64,000 nt of DNA from NCBI RefSeq assembly GCF_014529535.1, contig NW_023503409.1:1612390-1676389 (forward strand), given 5' to 3'. The position numbers and the translations under genes are program-made. Each line of letters starts with the position of its first letter. Position 1 is the first letter of the stretch. Positions 21,938-34,854 of this stretch are shown here, in pieces. Under the pieces are notes generated by a model. It had not been told where the DNA came from, made no database searches, and was given only the letters and a program-made list of their open reading frames with translations. This DNA comes from Bradysia coprophila (taxonomy: Eukaryota > Arthropoda > Insecta > Diptera > Sciaridae).

Positions 21938-22847
21938 GACAATTCCAGTGCAACGCTAAGGTTCAAATTCTGTCGAAAATCTAACAATGAATTCTACCCT
22001 AATTAGGTTCTCTCTAAAAAAATATATTTTATTTTGATGTGGAATATTATTGTAAGCGTTGTATTGTAAAAATTATTGGTAAAATTTACAGAATTACCAA
22101 CTATCGTAAACATGCGACCAGCGTGCCATCTTAATTATTCACTAGAAGCTGTTGCAATTTACATGTAAAAGTATCGGGATTTTTCTCAGAGAGGCAAACC
22201 AAATCTCCTTTAAATTTTAGAATTTGATCCTTCAAATTTTGTTATTTAAATTTGTCACTTTCAATCAACTTTATAAAAAAAACAATACATTTTTTTGGCA
22301 TAGTGTAGAATAATTTTTAGGTGCTATTTGTGTATGGAATTGAAATAAATTCATATGCGAGAACCTAATTCAATTAAATTTGAATGAAATTGGAAAATAA
22401 TTCTATTCGTGTGTAACGTGCATGGACGGACGGGTAGAATTAGTTCCACCGGTACAAACATGATGTGGAATGGAAACTGCGAGATTTTGACACTCCTTAA
22501 CACATTATCAGAGGCACTAGGAGCACTATATTCAAAATATAGAATTTTGTGAGTTGTTCGAAACGGTAAGTGTTATACGGTAGCTAACCGTTTCTTTTTA
22601 GTGAGTGTCTGTCTAGTGTCAAAGGTCTATGGAGAATAACGTCAAGGCGAGTTTTACACACAATTACAACGCGCTATGACACAACGCATTCATCAGTCTT
22701 TTGTGTGTTTCAAAATTGATTAGTCAGATTTTTTTCCTGAGTCAGTTTTGACTGTCTAAAACTGAACTTTGATAAATTAATCAATCGTTAAACCACTTAA
22801 ATAATAACTAAAAAAAATCTCCAAAATTTTAATTTAATTTCATTGTT
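21938..22847. other. Intergenic DNA upstream of the small acidic-protein gene
   Basis: AT-rich, no exon or repeat recognised. The last 200 bases should include the promoter and leader of the gene starting at 22848, but no TATA box is clear. Confidence 0.5.
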
Positions 22848-23313
22848 ATGCCACCACCAATTAAAAACAATTCCGTGGAATTATATGTGACATGGGCACT
22901 GAGCGTGAAAGAGTAAGTCAAAAAAAACATTTCTTTTTGACAAATTAAAACAAAACAAAAAATTATTTCTTCAATAAAGCCCAATGACCATCGAATATTC
23001 GGAACGAGCGGATTTTGTGACGGTGAAAATTCCATCGGATTTTATTACAGAAATCGTTTGCAAAGAATGCGATGAAGATGGTCCACACATTACTCCCAAT
23101 CATATATTGCTTATATCTTTAAACACAACGACGGGCGAATTGACAATGCTCGATGATTACGATAACAAGTGCATTATTCCACCGAATACTGAAGCATTTG
23201 AATCAATCAAATCACGTGTGACCGCCAACGAAAATGAATGTTTTTTTTTCGGTAGAGTTGATGAGGATGATCGCACTACCATGTACATTGATATTGAGAA
23301 CTTGCCTAAGTAG
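22848..23313 (+). CDS. Small acidic protein of unknown function
   Basis: Two exons, 22848-22912 and 22980-23313, joined by a 67-base intron (GTAAGT ... TTCAATAAAG), give 132 residues in phase. The sequence starts MPPPIKNNSVELYVTWALSV and ends TMYIDIENLPK. It is rich in D and E, with three cysteines (CKEC and KC), no signal peptide and no membrane segment. I recognise no family. A polyadenylation signal lies about 320 bases after the stop (AATAAA near 23632). The 18-base motif GTGAATTTTCCAACGATA is duplicated in tandem just after the stop codon. If the ATG at 22984 were used, the product would be 109 residues, but the spliced version has a good donor and an uninterrupted frame. Confidence 0.55.
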
Positions 23314-24023
23314 TGAATTTTCCAACGATAGTGAATTTTCCAACGATATTTACTGTTTAATTTGTAACGAGGAGTTAAATTTTGATTTTAAATTGAGCCG
23401 AAGTGAATCGGGAACGATAATTCTTTGCTTATTTCGAGAATGTTTTTGTTTTTGTGTAGGTAAATTATTTACTTCTTTATACATTAGCGTTTTAATATAG
23501 AAACTTAGATTGATATTTAAGTTTTTAACCATATAGCCTTTCCATTCAAGCAAATATTTGTTCATTTATTAGCACACCATAGTCTGGATTTTAAGTAGAA
23601 AGAGAGTTAAGTTGCATTTGTTTTTCATTCAAATAAAAAAAAAACTTGGAAAAATCATTCTTTCTTTCAACCGGATGTTATCTAATGTAGCATTGGTATA
23701 TTAAAGCTAAGACCGCTAGATTGATCTTATTTCTTTTGTCTGAACCGATCACGATTGAAGAGATTTGAGTCACACAAAAAATGAACTGCATTTTTAAGCC
23801 CAATCCTGTTTCAAGTCTCAGTCGCATAGGTCTTATATAAAAATTCATAAAACTAACTGGCATATTTCTGGACAAGACATTCTCTAAATCGATTTTTCAC
23901 CAAGAAGCCTTGATGGCTCATTTTTGTCCAGATGGAGAAAAATGTAGATCTGGTTGTGGTCGGAGGATATTGATAGAAAGGCTGTTTACTTCAACCATAC
24001 TTGAACTTATGTGCCCAGTATTA

Positions 24024-24160
24024 AACACACGGAATTTTGAAAAGCGACACATTTTGTGGACTTTTTTATGAATTTTGCATGTATTTTTATATGGAGAAAT
24101 CAAAAACTCTAGTAAAACACAGAAACAGAAAAGTTGTCGGTTTTCAAATTTCCGTGCGTG
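24024..24160. mobile_element. MITE with TA target site, copy 1
   Basis: The left end has CACACGGAATTTTGAAAA and the right end reads back as CACGCACGGAAATTTGAAAA. TA stands outside both ends (24022-24023 and 24161-24162), as in Tc1/mariner-type elements. The same family is present at 36177-36326, with shared inner sequence GAATTTTGCATGTATTTTTA. Confidence 0.6.
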
Positions 24161-24279
24161 TATGGTTCAGAGTTTTGTTTATGTCGCGCGTTTCAGTGAT
24201 GTATGATCCCATGTAGAATCCAAATTGATAAATGAAATTCAAGTCGGATTCTATGAAACTAAAAATATTCTTTATTCAG

Positions 24280-24425
24280 TACCAACTACACCTATACCTA
24301 TACCAACTTTTGGCGGGGAAACATTGGAAAATTGTCAAGCTCTGCTGAGTGTTATATTGTTGACCTTCGAGGAACGTCTTCCATATGTAAGCGATCGACG
24401 AATCGGTATCATTATTAACAAATAA
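24280..24425 (+). CDS. Possible terminal exon of an unidentified gene
   Basis: After an acceptor (TTTATTCAG, ending 24279) a frame reads VPTTPIPIPTFGGETLENCQ and continues to GIIINK, with TAA at 24423-24425 overlapping AATAAA. It looks protein-like and is followed by the convergent LRR gene. I found no matching upstream exon with certainty; the small gene at 22848 ends in its own stop. It may be an alternative last exon or chance. Confidence 0.25.
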
Positions 24426-25157
24426 AAAACACTTTGACTTCGAAGCAAAATTTTATTCCGAAAAAATTGTAACAAAAAAAAAACAAAAGAAAAATACCCC
24501 GGTCGGATGTTCGCTATTACGACGAATTGATGGCACACAAAAATTTTGTTTACGATATGTTTGGTCTCAAGTCTTGTAATAACGGAAATTATTTTAAGAT
24601 TTTTTTTATAAAATTTATATTCTCAGAGAAGTCGAATGTGTACGGCGAATTGTGGAACAATGTTAATCTTTCGTTATTTTAGAGCAAACATTCAATAGCT
24701 AAGTAACTAAAAAAGTGAGTTTTTTTTTAAACAAAAAAAAAGTATTTGCAACATCTGATGGAAGAGCATGGATAGTTTTGGTTAATTTATTTGAACAAAT
24801 TTCATTTTCAATTTTTGTTTTGTTTGGGCAATGAAAAATTAGAAAATTCTTTTTAGTTAATTAAATATTTATAGCAGCTTATCCTCGATTAAATAGGTAA
24901 AATATTAAGTTAAAAATAAGTACAATTACTACATCAGTACTGGAAGGTGCCGACGCAAAAAAAAAACTTTGAAATTACACATAAAATATCGATCTGACTA
25001 AACCGACTGTTTTTTTGTTTGTTGATATTTTGATTATCGCATTCCTTCGGGCACAATATCTTTAACGGATATCGGGAAGTGTGTAAAGGCAAAAAACAGA
25101 AATCTTTTTTCTTTCTTTCATTAAAAATTTAAATGATTTTCTCCCCCTCTGTTAATT

Positions 25158-28100
25158 TTAGACCTGATTGATCGGAGCATACCGATTAAATTTTGGTGTA
25201 GTTGGTCCAATCTCTTCGGACAATTTTTGATATACAATGGAATTCTTTGAAGCCAACAATGCTTGGCGATATCTCTCGCCACGTCTTCGCATCATCATCG
25301 ACACAATTTTTCCGATGATAATTAACAAAGCCAGAACGGTAAATACAATTATCAGTATCGGCTTCAGATAATTATAGATGGATATCTGACCGTAAGCGAG
25401 ATATGGTCGTTGTTTATCGAACAAAATGTCGAAATCGGTTTCGTCTGATTCATCCACTGAAAAAAGAGGAATTTTTTTTGGTTTAAGTTAGAAATTCCTC
25501 ACTCTCCGAAATTATTTTCAACTTACAATCAACGATATCATCATCAAGTTCTTCATCCTTTCGAACTTCTTCCGCCAAAAATTCTTTGTCTTTGATTCCC
25601 TTATGAGCCTTGTTACCCAGCTTGATCTCACGATTATTCTCCAATTGATCAAGGATGCGTTCATCTTCATCGTCATAGTTACTTTCTGCATCTTCGTCTT
25701 CACTCTCGTCAATATCCCTGTCCAGCACCTCGTTGTCTTCATCCAGATCGTCTTCATCATATTCACTCTCTGAATCTTCGATTTTACCTCGATTGGTGTC
25801 GATGACTTTCTTATTCGCTTCCTTCTTGCACAAAGCGTCTGCAAATTCTTTCCATGGATTGGCAACGAATTCAGTAATTGTAACTGCATCGGAGCTCAAT
25901 TCAGCGTTTTCGCCAACTCCTAGACTTCCCGATTTTATCTAAAATTTCAAAACCGTGAAAATTGGGAGATTGTTTCGTCCTAAAAATGTAATTTACCTTC
26001 GTCGTTCCGAGCCACTGCATCACTGATTTGAATTCAGTGTCGCAGCGTAAACGATTGTTGCTGATGTCGAAGACGCTCAAATTGCGCATTGTGTATAGAT
26101 CGGACAAGTAGATTCTTTCGAGTTCATTGTTGGATACATTGAGGAACTTTAGCTTTAGTAGAATATTGTCGAACTGGAAGACAGGCTTAGATTCGGCAAA
26201 TATTGTTCGCAAATCACAGTCACTGATATCCAAATGAGTGAGTTGTTTCGTTGCAAAGAATACCTTTGCTGAGAGAGTTTGCAGTGGATTGCCGGCCAAA
26301 TTGAGCTGTGTATGAAAGGGTTTTTGGTTTGTTAACAAAATTCAAAGACTGTTACTAAGCGACTGGACTCACCTTTCTCAATGCCGAATTTCGCAAAAAG
26401 ACCACATCTTCCAATTGCGACAACAAATTATTGCTCAAATCTAACTCGATCAACTTTTTGCAGTAACTGAAAATGTTCTTTCCCAAATTTTCCACATTGT
26501 TCCAGGACAGATTCAATGTAGTCAGTTCGGGCATGGTGGCGAAAGTTGCATCACCCAGTTCGCTCAAATCGCAATTAGAAGCATCGAAGTAATACACGCT
26601 GAATGAACCCTTTTCGCATTCGAATCCTTCCAACGGAAGTTTCTTCAATCGTGGATTGTCGTTGATGCGAATCACATCCAAATCCATGTTGGTCATGAAC
26701 ATCAGCGACGAAACTTGCTCCAAATCGTTGAAGGATAAATCGATGTGTGTCAAATCTCTCAACGGGTGGAATGCGGCTTGATGAACTTTTCGGATGGAAT
26801 TTCCTTTCAATATCAGCGTTGTGAGTCCGGGCATCGAATCGAACATAAAGTTGTCAACGTTTGTGATTTTGTTGTAACTTAAATCCAATTTCTGGATATT
26901 CTGTGTGCCGAAAGTCAGGCCCGACGAGATCTCATTATATCGTAGGCTCAAAATGGTAAGCGATGTCTTGTTGAAAATTGTTGACGGCAGTCTTTCGATT
27001 GCGTTTGATGACAAGTCCAGCTCTTCAATAGTTTCAACTTTGTCGAAGACATCAACCGGTAAAGTTTTCAATTGGTTGTCGGCCAAATTGATGTAGACAA
27101 CATTAGGCAACTTATTGAAGGCGGTGGGCAACAGTTGTCTCAAATTACAATTCGAAATATCCAATTCCTCAATGGATGACGATTTGATCATGTAGCTGCA
27201 AAACGTTCGTGTAGTCAAATTAAAGTGAAAACGAAAAATGGATCAATTATACCTGACGAATGGAGAGATTTTCTTTTGCATGGCATGTAAATCGTTTCCT
27301 CTCAGCGTTAACATACGCAATTTCTTATTTTCAGCAAATGTGTCCGGATGTATCATGTCCAGACCAACGTTCGTTAAATTTACCGCATACAACTCAGTTA
27401 AACCTTCGAAAGCGGTTGGGTTTATGTTTGGAATTGTTGAATGAGCGATTTTAATTGAGGCCACATGCTTCAGGCCGATTTTCTTGAAAAACTGAGCGCC
27501 CAAAACAATCGGATATTTCGGTGGTACATCGACAACTTCCAAATCGGTTATGTCAATACCAAATTTCTGATAACCCGGATCCAATCTACGTCCAACACAA
27601 ACAGATCGTTATCATTGTCTAAATAGAACACAATCATCGATTTTTACCTTGTGCATGTAGCAACGTAATATCCGTTGATATTTCTCTGACAAACGCAATC
27701 TCGTGGACATGGAACATCTTCATTGAATGATATTCCGTCACTTTCATCAGTCTCATCAATGTCATCGTTGTCTTCATCATCATCTTCTTCATCGTAATAT
27801 TCATCATCACTCGAGTTGCTGCTACTGCTCACTTCCTCATCCAAAGCATTCTATAAAAGAGTAGTGTGATTAGTTGCAGTAACCATTTTATAGTCACACA
27901 AGGTGCAGTTATCCCATTAGAATTAGAAGGTGTTCTAATTCATGGTGTGTGCTTACATTTGGATCAACAATTGGCTTCAACACAATTTCGTCTTTTTTGA
28001 CTACAATTGTGGCCTGTGGTGTGGAAATTGTTTCCTCCGTGGAAGTTGATGCACTTCCCGTCTCAGCTTTTGTCGATGGTTGAACGGTACTCGAATTGTC

Positions 28101-28440
28101 GTTGGTGTCGTAGTACCTGCGATACAAAGTTTATTTCGTTAATCGTTTTGGTTTCGCCATTCCTTCATTGGCAAAAACTCACTCATATTCGTCATCGTCG
28201 TAATAATCATCTTCATTGGTTTCGCCGTCACTGAAACGTAATGAACGTTAGGGAATGAATTTATTTCGGAGACTATCAAATGGAATACCTCATAACATCG
28301 ACTATACTGGTTTTAGAGGTTTTGGTGGCTTCTGTTGAGTGAATTTCATCAACCCCCTTCTCTGTCGATGAAGGAGGTTTCGCATGCACTTGTGTTGTAC
28401 ATAATACAACAAGCAGAATAAGCCATGAATGGCTCTTCAT
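25158..28440 (-). CDS. Leucine-rich-repeat type I transmembrane protein
   Basis: Cell-surface LRR receptor or adhesion-type protein. Nine minus-strand exons: 28289-28440, 28183-28230, 27957-28116, 27648-27850, 27253-27585, 26373-27195, 25997-26305, 25527-25938, 25158-25456, all in phase, about 912 residues. A signal peptide ([20 protein letters not shown]) is followed by an acidic, Ser/Thr-rich stretch and an LRRNT-like CPRDCVCQ cysteine cluster. There are then roughly 18 LRRs (for example [19 protein letters not shown]), a second long acidic linker (repeated D/E), one membrane helix (about residues 845-866, [16 protein letters not shown]) with MMRRRGER as stop-transfer, and a tail of about 45 residues. 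A 5' UTR intron ends just before the ATG (CAG at 28445-28447). Drosophila windpipe-like proteins are a possible relative, but I cannot confirm this. Confidence 0.88.
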
Positions 28441-28447
28441 GATCCTG

Positions 28448-31400
28448 TAATTTAAAATATTTTTCTTAGTCGAGTATAGATTATTACGAGAGCCTCTTGA
28501 AATGTGTAAACGTTGAAAAGTTGTTTAGCCAGAAGTGGCCCAGCAGTGTAAAACGAAAATTAAATCCAGATCCGTTTAAAGTTGAATTTACGAAAATATT
28601 TATTATTTTGTGGAGCAGTGTTTCTAGCATTAACACTCGAATGTCAGACGTAAAAAAGCCTCCAAATTTTTGTACAGGTACATTTGAATGTGTTGTGTGT
28701 TTTAACTCAACGAAGGAAGCATAACTTCTGTCTGAACGAAAGAAATGCAAAACATATACTGATACTATGAGCCTTCAAATATTTTTTATGCTAGAAGTGC
28801 TGTGGTGGATCTCATTTAAGTTACAAAAATGTCACTAACTCTCAAGTATCGGCGAAATAATCAGTGAATCCATTTAATCAACAGCGTTTCTTTTGTTACT
28901 ATACAAGTAATGCAAATCGAAAGCTCCTGCTTGTGTTTTTAAAAACATGCCAACCTCGTGGTGTATGATGACCTGCTCTCTTTTCGTTTACTCAAAAACT
29001 TTTAAAGTAAAAATATTTTCCTTATCGAAAAATGAGCACATTCTAACAATGTTTATAGATTAGTATCAACGTATATAGCAGAGCAAACAATAAACAAGTT
29101 GAAGCGATAAAATACAAGAGAAACCGATAAAGCTTTCATATGAATCCACTTTAAACGTCTGGTGGAAATTACAACAAAAATGGGCGTCTAGTTTAAGGTA
29201 AATATTTAATCAACAGAGCATCCATTCCATCCATTCTTTGACGTTCTTTTAAAGAATTTAGTAAATAGTTCGTGCTTCTTCCGCTATCGAATCACAACAA
29301 AGACTAAAGAACTTGCGCATGCACACACCTTTTCATATGAAAAACAATCATGCAATTTTGCAATTTCTAATTCGACTGAACAAAGTTTGATTCATTTTGT
29401 TTTTCTTTGTTTGGAATGACTTAAGCTTTTGAGTAAAAATTTCTTTCGAGTATTTCCGTAGTAGCTGATAACTGCTTTGTTCCACCTCGATTTCAAACGT
29501 AAAAGTTGATTCACATCGTCACGTATAAATGATAAGAATTCTTTGCAGTCAACACCAAATAAAAAAAAATCAAAATAAAATGGAGATGATTAACATGAAC
29601 TTTACACCTAAACACAAAAATGATTTCCATTATTTGTGCTATGGTGTCGAACACATCACACATCGTTATTTAAATGAGAATTAAAGTTAATTACATTATT
29701 GAGAAACATTGAACATGAACTACGAACCTATGAATAGGACAATTAAATCGAATCAAAGTTAGTTATCACTATCTTGTTCATTTAATTGAAAATATTTTCA
29801 AATTGAAAATTATAAGAATGAAGAGATGATGGAACCTAATTCGCATATTCTTAAAAACTGCACAGTGAAATAAATGTTGTAGTAGGAGTTGCTCATTTAA
29901 TTGAACTATTCCAAGAGCATTATCATCTTGCTATCATGCAAAATAAATAAAATGAAACTAAAAGTCCTTGCTAGCTTGATAACTAAACAATCGTCGTTTC
30001 GTTCGGTAAGTTTTTTATTTCTCGTTTGATATTTTGGTTAATGTAACAACTTATATAACTCATATGAATGGCAACGTAGGAATTTCAAGGTACAAGATTC
30101 GCAAATTTGAGAAAGACAAACATTTATCAGATGATCATTGACCACAAATCTATATGTGGTGGAGGTGTGATAAGTGAACTGTAGCCTAACTTTCATAAAC
30201 GACAAGCGTATCTCATTTAATCTGTTACACCTTTCAATTACAGTAGCGCCTAATGTTCGGTACAAATTCGTTTGTTTTAGCACATATTTTGTTATACAAG
30301 AGAATATCAGCTAGAACTCTGTATTTGGTATCGTCGTCGCTGTCGATAACAGATGGTATCGATGGTTATAAATAGTGAATTTTTGTTAGCCCAAAAGTGG
30401 CTCATTGTATCATAAAAGGAATTTCGAAAAGAATGAACTCGTCACCGGATCCACCTACGTCTTAAAATAAGTGCACAGAAATCGTTATAAGTACCACAAA
30501 CCTGTGTTTGAAGAATTATAAATTTTATTGTCGAACCGGTTATCCAAATCTGAAAACGATTTTCTTCAAACAATGTCAACTCTATTTTTAACACGTCGCA
30601 TGGTGATGATCATAGATCACAGGTGAATAATTTCCATCGACAAAAGAGTTGTAGTGGTGTGGTATCGTTATGTGTACGTTGTTATTACTTCTGATAAGAA
30701 AGGATTAGAACGCTCTGATCTTTTAAAAAAATCTGGATTTTTCTCAAAAGTTCTGTCGTAATAAACTGGTAGAACAAGATGAGTTAAGTATACTGCAATA
30801 CTGCCACTTTATCTAAGTTAACTAGAGATGATCTTTTAAGCTGACAATCTATTTATTTCTACTTTTTAAGTAAACTTTTCTATAACCAGACTTTGCTAGA
30901 CCTTGTCCCATTGCAAGTTTTTTTTAAACTTATTAAACCAGTGACACAAGTTACAAATTTTGAAGAGATGACAAAAAAAAAAACTCGGATTAGACGCAGA
31001 AAACTTGCTACAATAAATAAATTTCGAATATATTTGAATTTCAAATCAAAATTAAAATCTAATTTATTGTCTGAACTAAATTAACTGTCGCCATGGTTGT
31101 TCCCATAATTTAAGAACAAAAAAAAAACAATTTTGTATAAAACAACGAAAACTGAGACACCTTATTGCACATAATATTGATCTATAGCAGCAGCTTAAAT
31201 ATTATTTCTTAGGCCGTAGACTTCTTAGCATATGTTTATTGACGTCAAGTCATTGTAATTTACACAAGTAAGTATATCGAAGAGCAGACAGAGACAAATA
31301 ATGTTAGAGAAACAATATATAATACGATCGCACGAAAGTGCAGAATATCTGTTAAACGAACCATGAGCATTTCATCCGGAAGCTCGATAATTTACACAGA

Positions 31401-32270
31401 ATATTATATCCTATGTACCTATACACTGTACTGATGTATGGCTATATAGCTACACTATAAAACAAGCAGAACAGCGACACCAGTCTTTTAATCTCAATAT
31501 AATATCCTTGTGAATACCGGTTTGTGCGATATAATTTACAACGAAGGTAGATTAAACTATTACGGTTAACATTAACCAACTGTCATGGTTCAAAATGACT
31601 CTGACTCAGAATTTATGTGAACCACTAACAATGGAAACAATACACAAACGATTCGACTTAACAACAATCTGCTGATGTTCTTTAAAGAAATAATTTTGAA
31701 CATGAAAATTCTCCATCCAACAGCTTGCAGTCATAATAATATCTCAAATTATGTTCGAATCGAATGTTAATATTCGATTTCAGTTTATTTCTAATGCAAA
31801 CCGAAATGGATCTCTGTATTCTTATCTATTTTTTTTGTTTATTTTAATAAATCAAACAGTTGAATGACGTCACTTAGTACAGTACAGTACAAAAAAAATT
31901 GCGCTGTATCCATCTATATTTGCATAAGCCTCAAACAGGGTATGCAAATACAAAGTGTAGTAAAATTAAGTGATTACGTCACAGTCTGGTTAATGGCGTT
32001 AAAAAATTAGTTCAAAGACTTTTACACGAACTGTCTGTTGCCTTATCAAAATTCCCTTTCGTTTTCCTGGTGATTGTGATATCACCACTGCTAGTCATAA
32101 AGAAAATTCGTCATGCAAATCTCATGGATCAGCTAAATACAATTAACAAATTCAAATTTCGATTTCATTCCCGAAAAGTAAACAACACCTACACCAAAAC
32201 TCATTAGAGTCGACTAAACGGATACATTTAAGAGCATTTTCATCTGAATATTATTTTCAACATCAGTTAG
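28448..32270. other. Intergenic DNA upstream of the LRR gene
   Basis: AT-rich, about 3.8 kb. It probably contains the noncoding first exon and promoter of the LRR gene, because an acceptor lies just before its ATG. I could not place them. No coding exon, RNA gene or clear mobile element was recognised. Confidence 0.45.
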
Positions 32271-32277
32271 TTAAAAG

Positions 32278-32478
32278 CACGGCAGAGTAAAATAAACCAG
32301 GCAGGAGCGGTTCATTTTCGAAACGTCAAATAAGGGACCTAATACACTGATGAAAATTAACTCAAATGAACACTGACATCAATTGAAAAATTTTGTTCGC
32401 AAAAAATATAGGGCTACTAGATTGTTCAGGTCTCTTGTCAAACGTCCACTCCTGCCTGGTTAACTTTACTCTGCCGTG
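32278..32478. mobile_element. MITE with 7-bp target duplication, family 1, copy 1
   Basis: A 201-bp element with ends CACGGCAGAGTAAAATAAAC on the left and, reversed, CACGGCAGAGTAAAGTTAAC on the right. Both continue into CAGGCAGGAG. TTAAAAG is duplicated exactly at 32271-32277 and 32479-32485. It has no coding capacity. A second copy lies at 34660-34854 and a single end at about 4641-4656. Confidence 0.85.
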
Positions 32479-32509
32479 TTAAAAGGCACTTGAAGTTCAT
32501 ACATAATAG

Positions 32510-32765
32510 CCGAAGGTGCGAAACCTGAGATTGGTGTAAAGTGGACAAGGATATGTACACCAATCTCAGGTGTCAGACGCGTGTGGAAATCCTGGATACC
32601 GGGAAGTTTTCAGAAAAATTCTTTAGATACCGGGAAATCGAAAAAATCGAGAAAAATGTGTGGCGAAAGATCAGATTTATGATTTTAGATACCGGGAAAT
32701 TTGACTCGGATACCGAGAAGAAAACAAAACTTCCACACGCGGTGTCAGACCACAGGGCAGATTGA
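32510..32765. repeat. Hairpin plus spaced GATACCGGGAA repeats
   Basis: CCTGAGATTGGTGTA (32524-32538) is matched by its exact reverse complement at 32556-32570. Four copies of GATACCGGGAA or GATACCGAGAA start at 32595, 32626, 32688 and 32709, so the first three sit at 31 and 62 bases. GTGTCAGAC occurs at both sides (32570 and 32742), and CGTGTGGAA pairs with TTCCACACG. The whole looks like a degenerate structured repeat; its class is unknown. The 74-codon open frame across it is not taken as a gene. Confidence 0.65.
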
Positions 32766-34659
32766 GTCGATGGACCAATCTATTCTGTGGAGATGATCGT
32801 TAAGCTTGCAGTGATTCCTGACCAGAACTAGATGGAAATGCTTTGCAAGGAACCGCAGAATATGGATGGTATACAATATGACCAGTAAAATATGTGCTTG
32901 CTCTACTAAAAATACAGCAAACGACTGCAGTAATTTTTATTTTTAGGAATGGAAGGTTGTTATCTCAGTGCAAGTATCACATATTTGCCTTTTATAATAT
33001 AAACAAAAATTGTCTTGGAACGAGATAAGAAATGTAGATGTACTTATTAAGAAAACGATGTCCTCTAAGATAAAAAGGTGCTACTGCTCTTAATTTGAAA
33101 GATTTAATGTACATTGTACAATGTATAGAATAAGTTTTGATATGCAGCAAATTTATGAAATTCAATCAGTTTTCGAGGTTTCACACTTATACAAATGAAG
33201 TCATTTTAAAAATGTTTGCATTGACTCAGCGATTACAAATTATAATGAAGATTGCTCACGAAAAATATGTTGCCGGTCACATCAGTTTATGTTACTAATG
33301 GTCTGTTTTTTTTTGTTCCAAAAGCAAACATCAACAAAAAACAAAATAAAAAAGTATTTAGAGCACTGAACACTTTTACCGCTTATGTATGGAAAGTTCA
33401 GTTTTCAGCACTTTTTGTTTGGCTGTCTTTAATTCTAGCCTAATGATTATATTAGGCCAAATATGAAACGAAAATAACATTCAAAGAACTCATGCCTTAA
33501 CTGAACGTCAGTACTTAATTAACAAAAAGTAACTGGACGGAACTTTTGTTTTTTTCCAAAGCTTCAAAGTTTTAGTCACGTGATGGAACTTGCGTTTATG
33601 ACAAAGAATTGTGCACATTTACTACGATTTCTGCACATCGATACACCCTGCATTATTTATAAGAAGTTATTTACATTTGACTCTTGTGTTTGCATTTCAG
33701 TATTTATACAGTAATTTCGTCTGAAATTTATTCAAAATATGCACCAATGTTTCGTCAGAATGATGATGTCATACACCGTCATTTTTCGTGTGTTAAATTT
33801 TATTTTGTTTGACAATCCAACATAATTCGAAATTGTACAAAACTCCATTACAATCTCAATAATCATATCGTAAAATTAATAGATATCTTGTTACCTATTA
33901 AGTGTGTGTAGAAATATTCAACAATCCCACCTATTTCACACAATATTCAAGTTTTTTTATCCTCATTTTTTTACTTCTTTCAACGTGTGCGTTATAAAGC
34001 AAACTCGAAAAAGATAATGAAGAAGATAAAAAAAAATTGTTTCTAACGAGAAAATTTACATGAACAGCACTGGAAGAAATTTAAATAATTCATTGTACCT
34101 TTTAGGTGCAACGAGCATCTTTCATTTATTTGAGCTGCGGTGAGGTATACATATAGGTAACGTTATATTTGGATTAAAATTTTGAACGAGTAAAAAGTAA
34201 ACCAACAAATATGGTCTTTTTGAGTATAATATTGTATACACAGACAAACATTTGTATGAAACGTACGTAAACTTTTCGTTCAACCTTTATTGGGAAAAGA
34301 TCATTGAATTTTATCAACAAGAGAGTGACTACAACACAACGCCAACGTATATATCTCGAATAAATATTTCTGAATAATTTGGAGCTTAATTATACATTTT
34401 TGCTATTTGACTTGGTAAAATGTAATTAATTTTTGAGTCGTATTGGTATGTTAGACTTAATAAACTATAGGAGTGATAGATACACGGAACAAGATGCAAA
34501 GAACGTTTGTGACATGGTTCATTTCCTATACACCAAAAATACTATTTGCGTATTTTCCCAGTTTGTGATTCACTTGTATACATATACTGTAAGTGAATGA
34601 ATTCGGAAATTTTAACATTGTTGATGGTCGTTTTTTGTTTCGATCATTATTGTTGTTAG
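32766..34659. other. Intergenic DNA between two copies of MITE family 1
   Basis: AT-rich, with no exon, RNA gene or repeat recognised. A 63-codon open frame at 33252-33443 has no distinguishing features. Confidence 0.45.
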
Positions 34660-34854
34660 CAAAGCAGAGTAAAAGAAACTAGGCAGGAGTGCTTGATTTG
34701 ACTAGGAATCTGAATTATCTAGTAGCGATATATTTTGCGAATAAAATTAATTCAATTTATGGTAGTGTTCATTTGAATTCATTTTCATACAGTGGTGCCT
34801 TACTTGACATTCAAAAAATGAACTGCTCCTGCCTGGTTTATTTACTCTGCCGTG
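34660..34854. mobile_element. MITE family 1, copy 2
   Basis: The left end is CAAAGCAGAGTAAAAGAAAC and the right end, reversed, is CACGGCAGAGTAAATAAACC. Both run into AGGCAGGAG, as in the copy at 32278. No convincing target duplication remains, so this copy is older or its left tip has been altered. Confidence 0.7.

Larger units (their letters stand above)
23314..25157. other. Region between the small acidic-protein gene and the LRR gene
   Basis: Contains the 3' UTR of the small gene, a TA-flanked MITE (24024-24160), a possible exon (24280-24425), and the probable 3' UTR of the LRR gene. A minus-strand AATAAA near 24451-24456 would give that UTR about 700 bases. Confidence 0.5.

Noticed and set aside
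32541-32765. 74-codon frame with repeated LDTGKF peptides
   Set aside because: The peptide repeats only reflect the GATACCGGGAA DNA repeats; there is no gene context.
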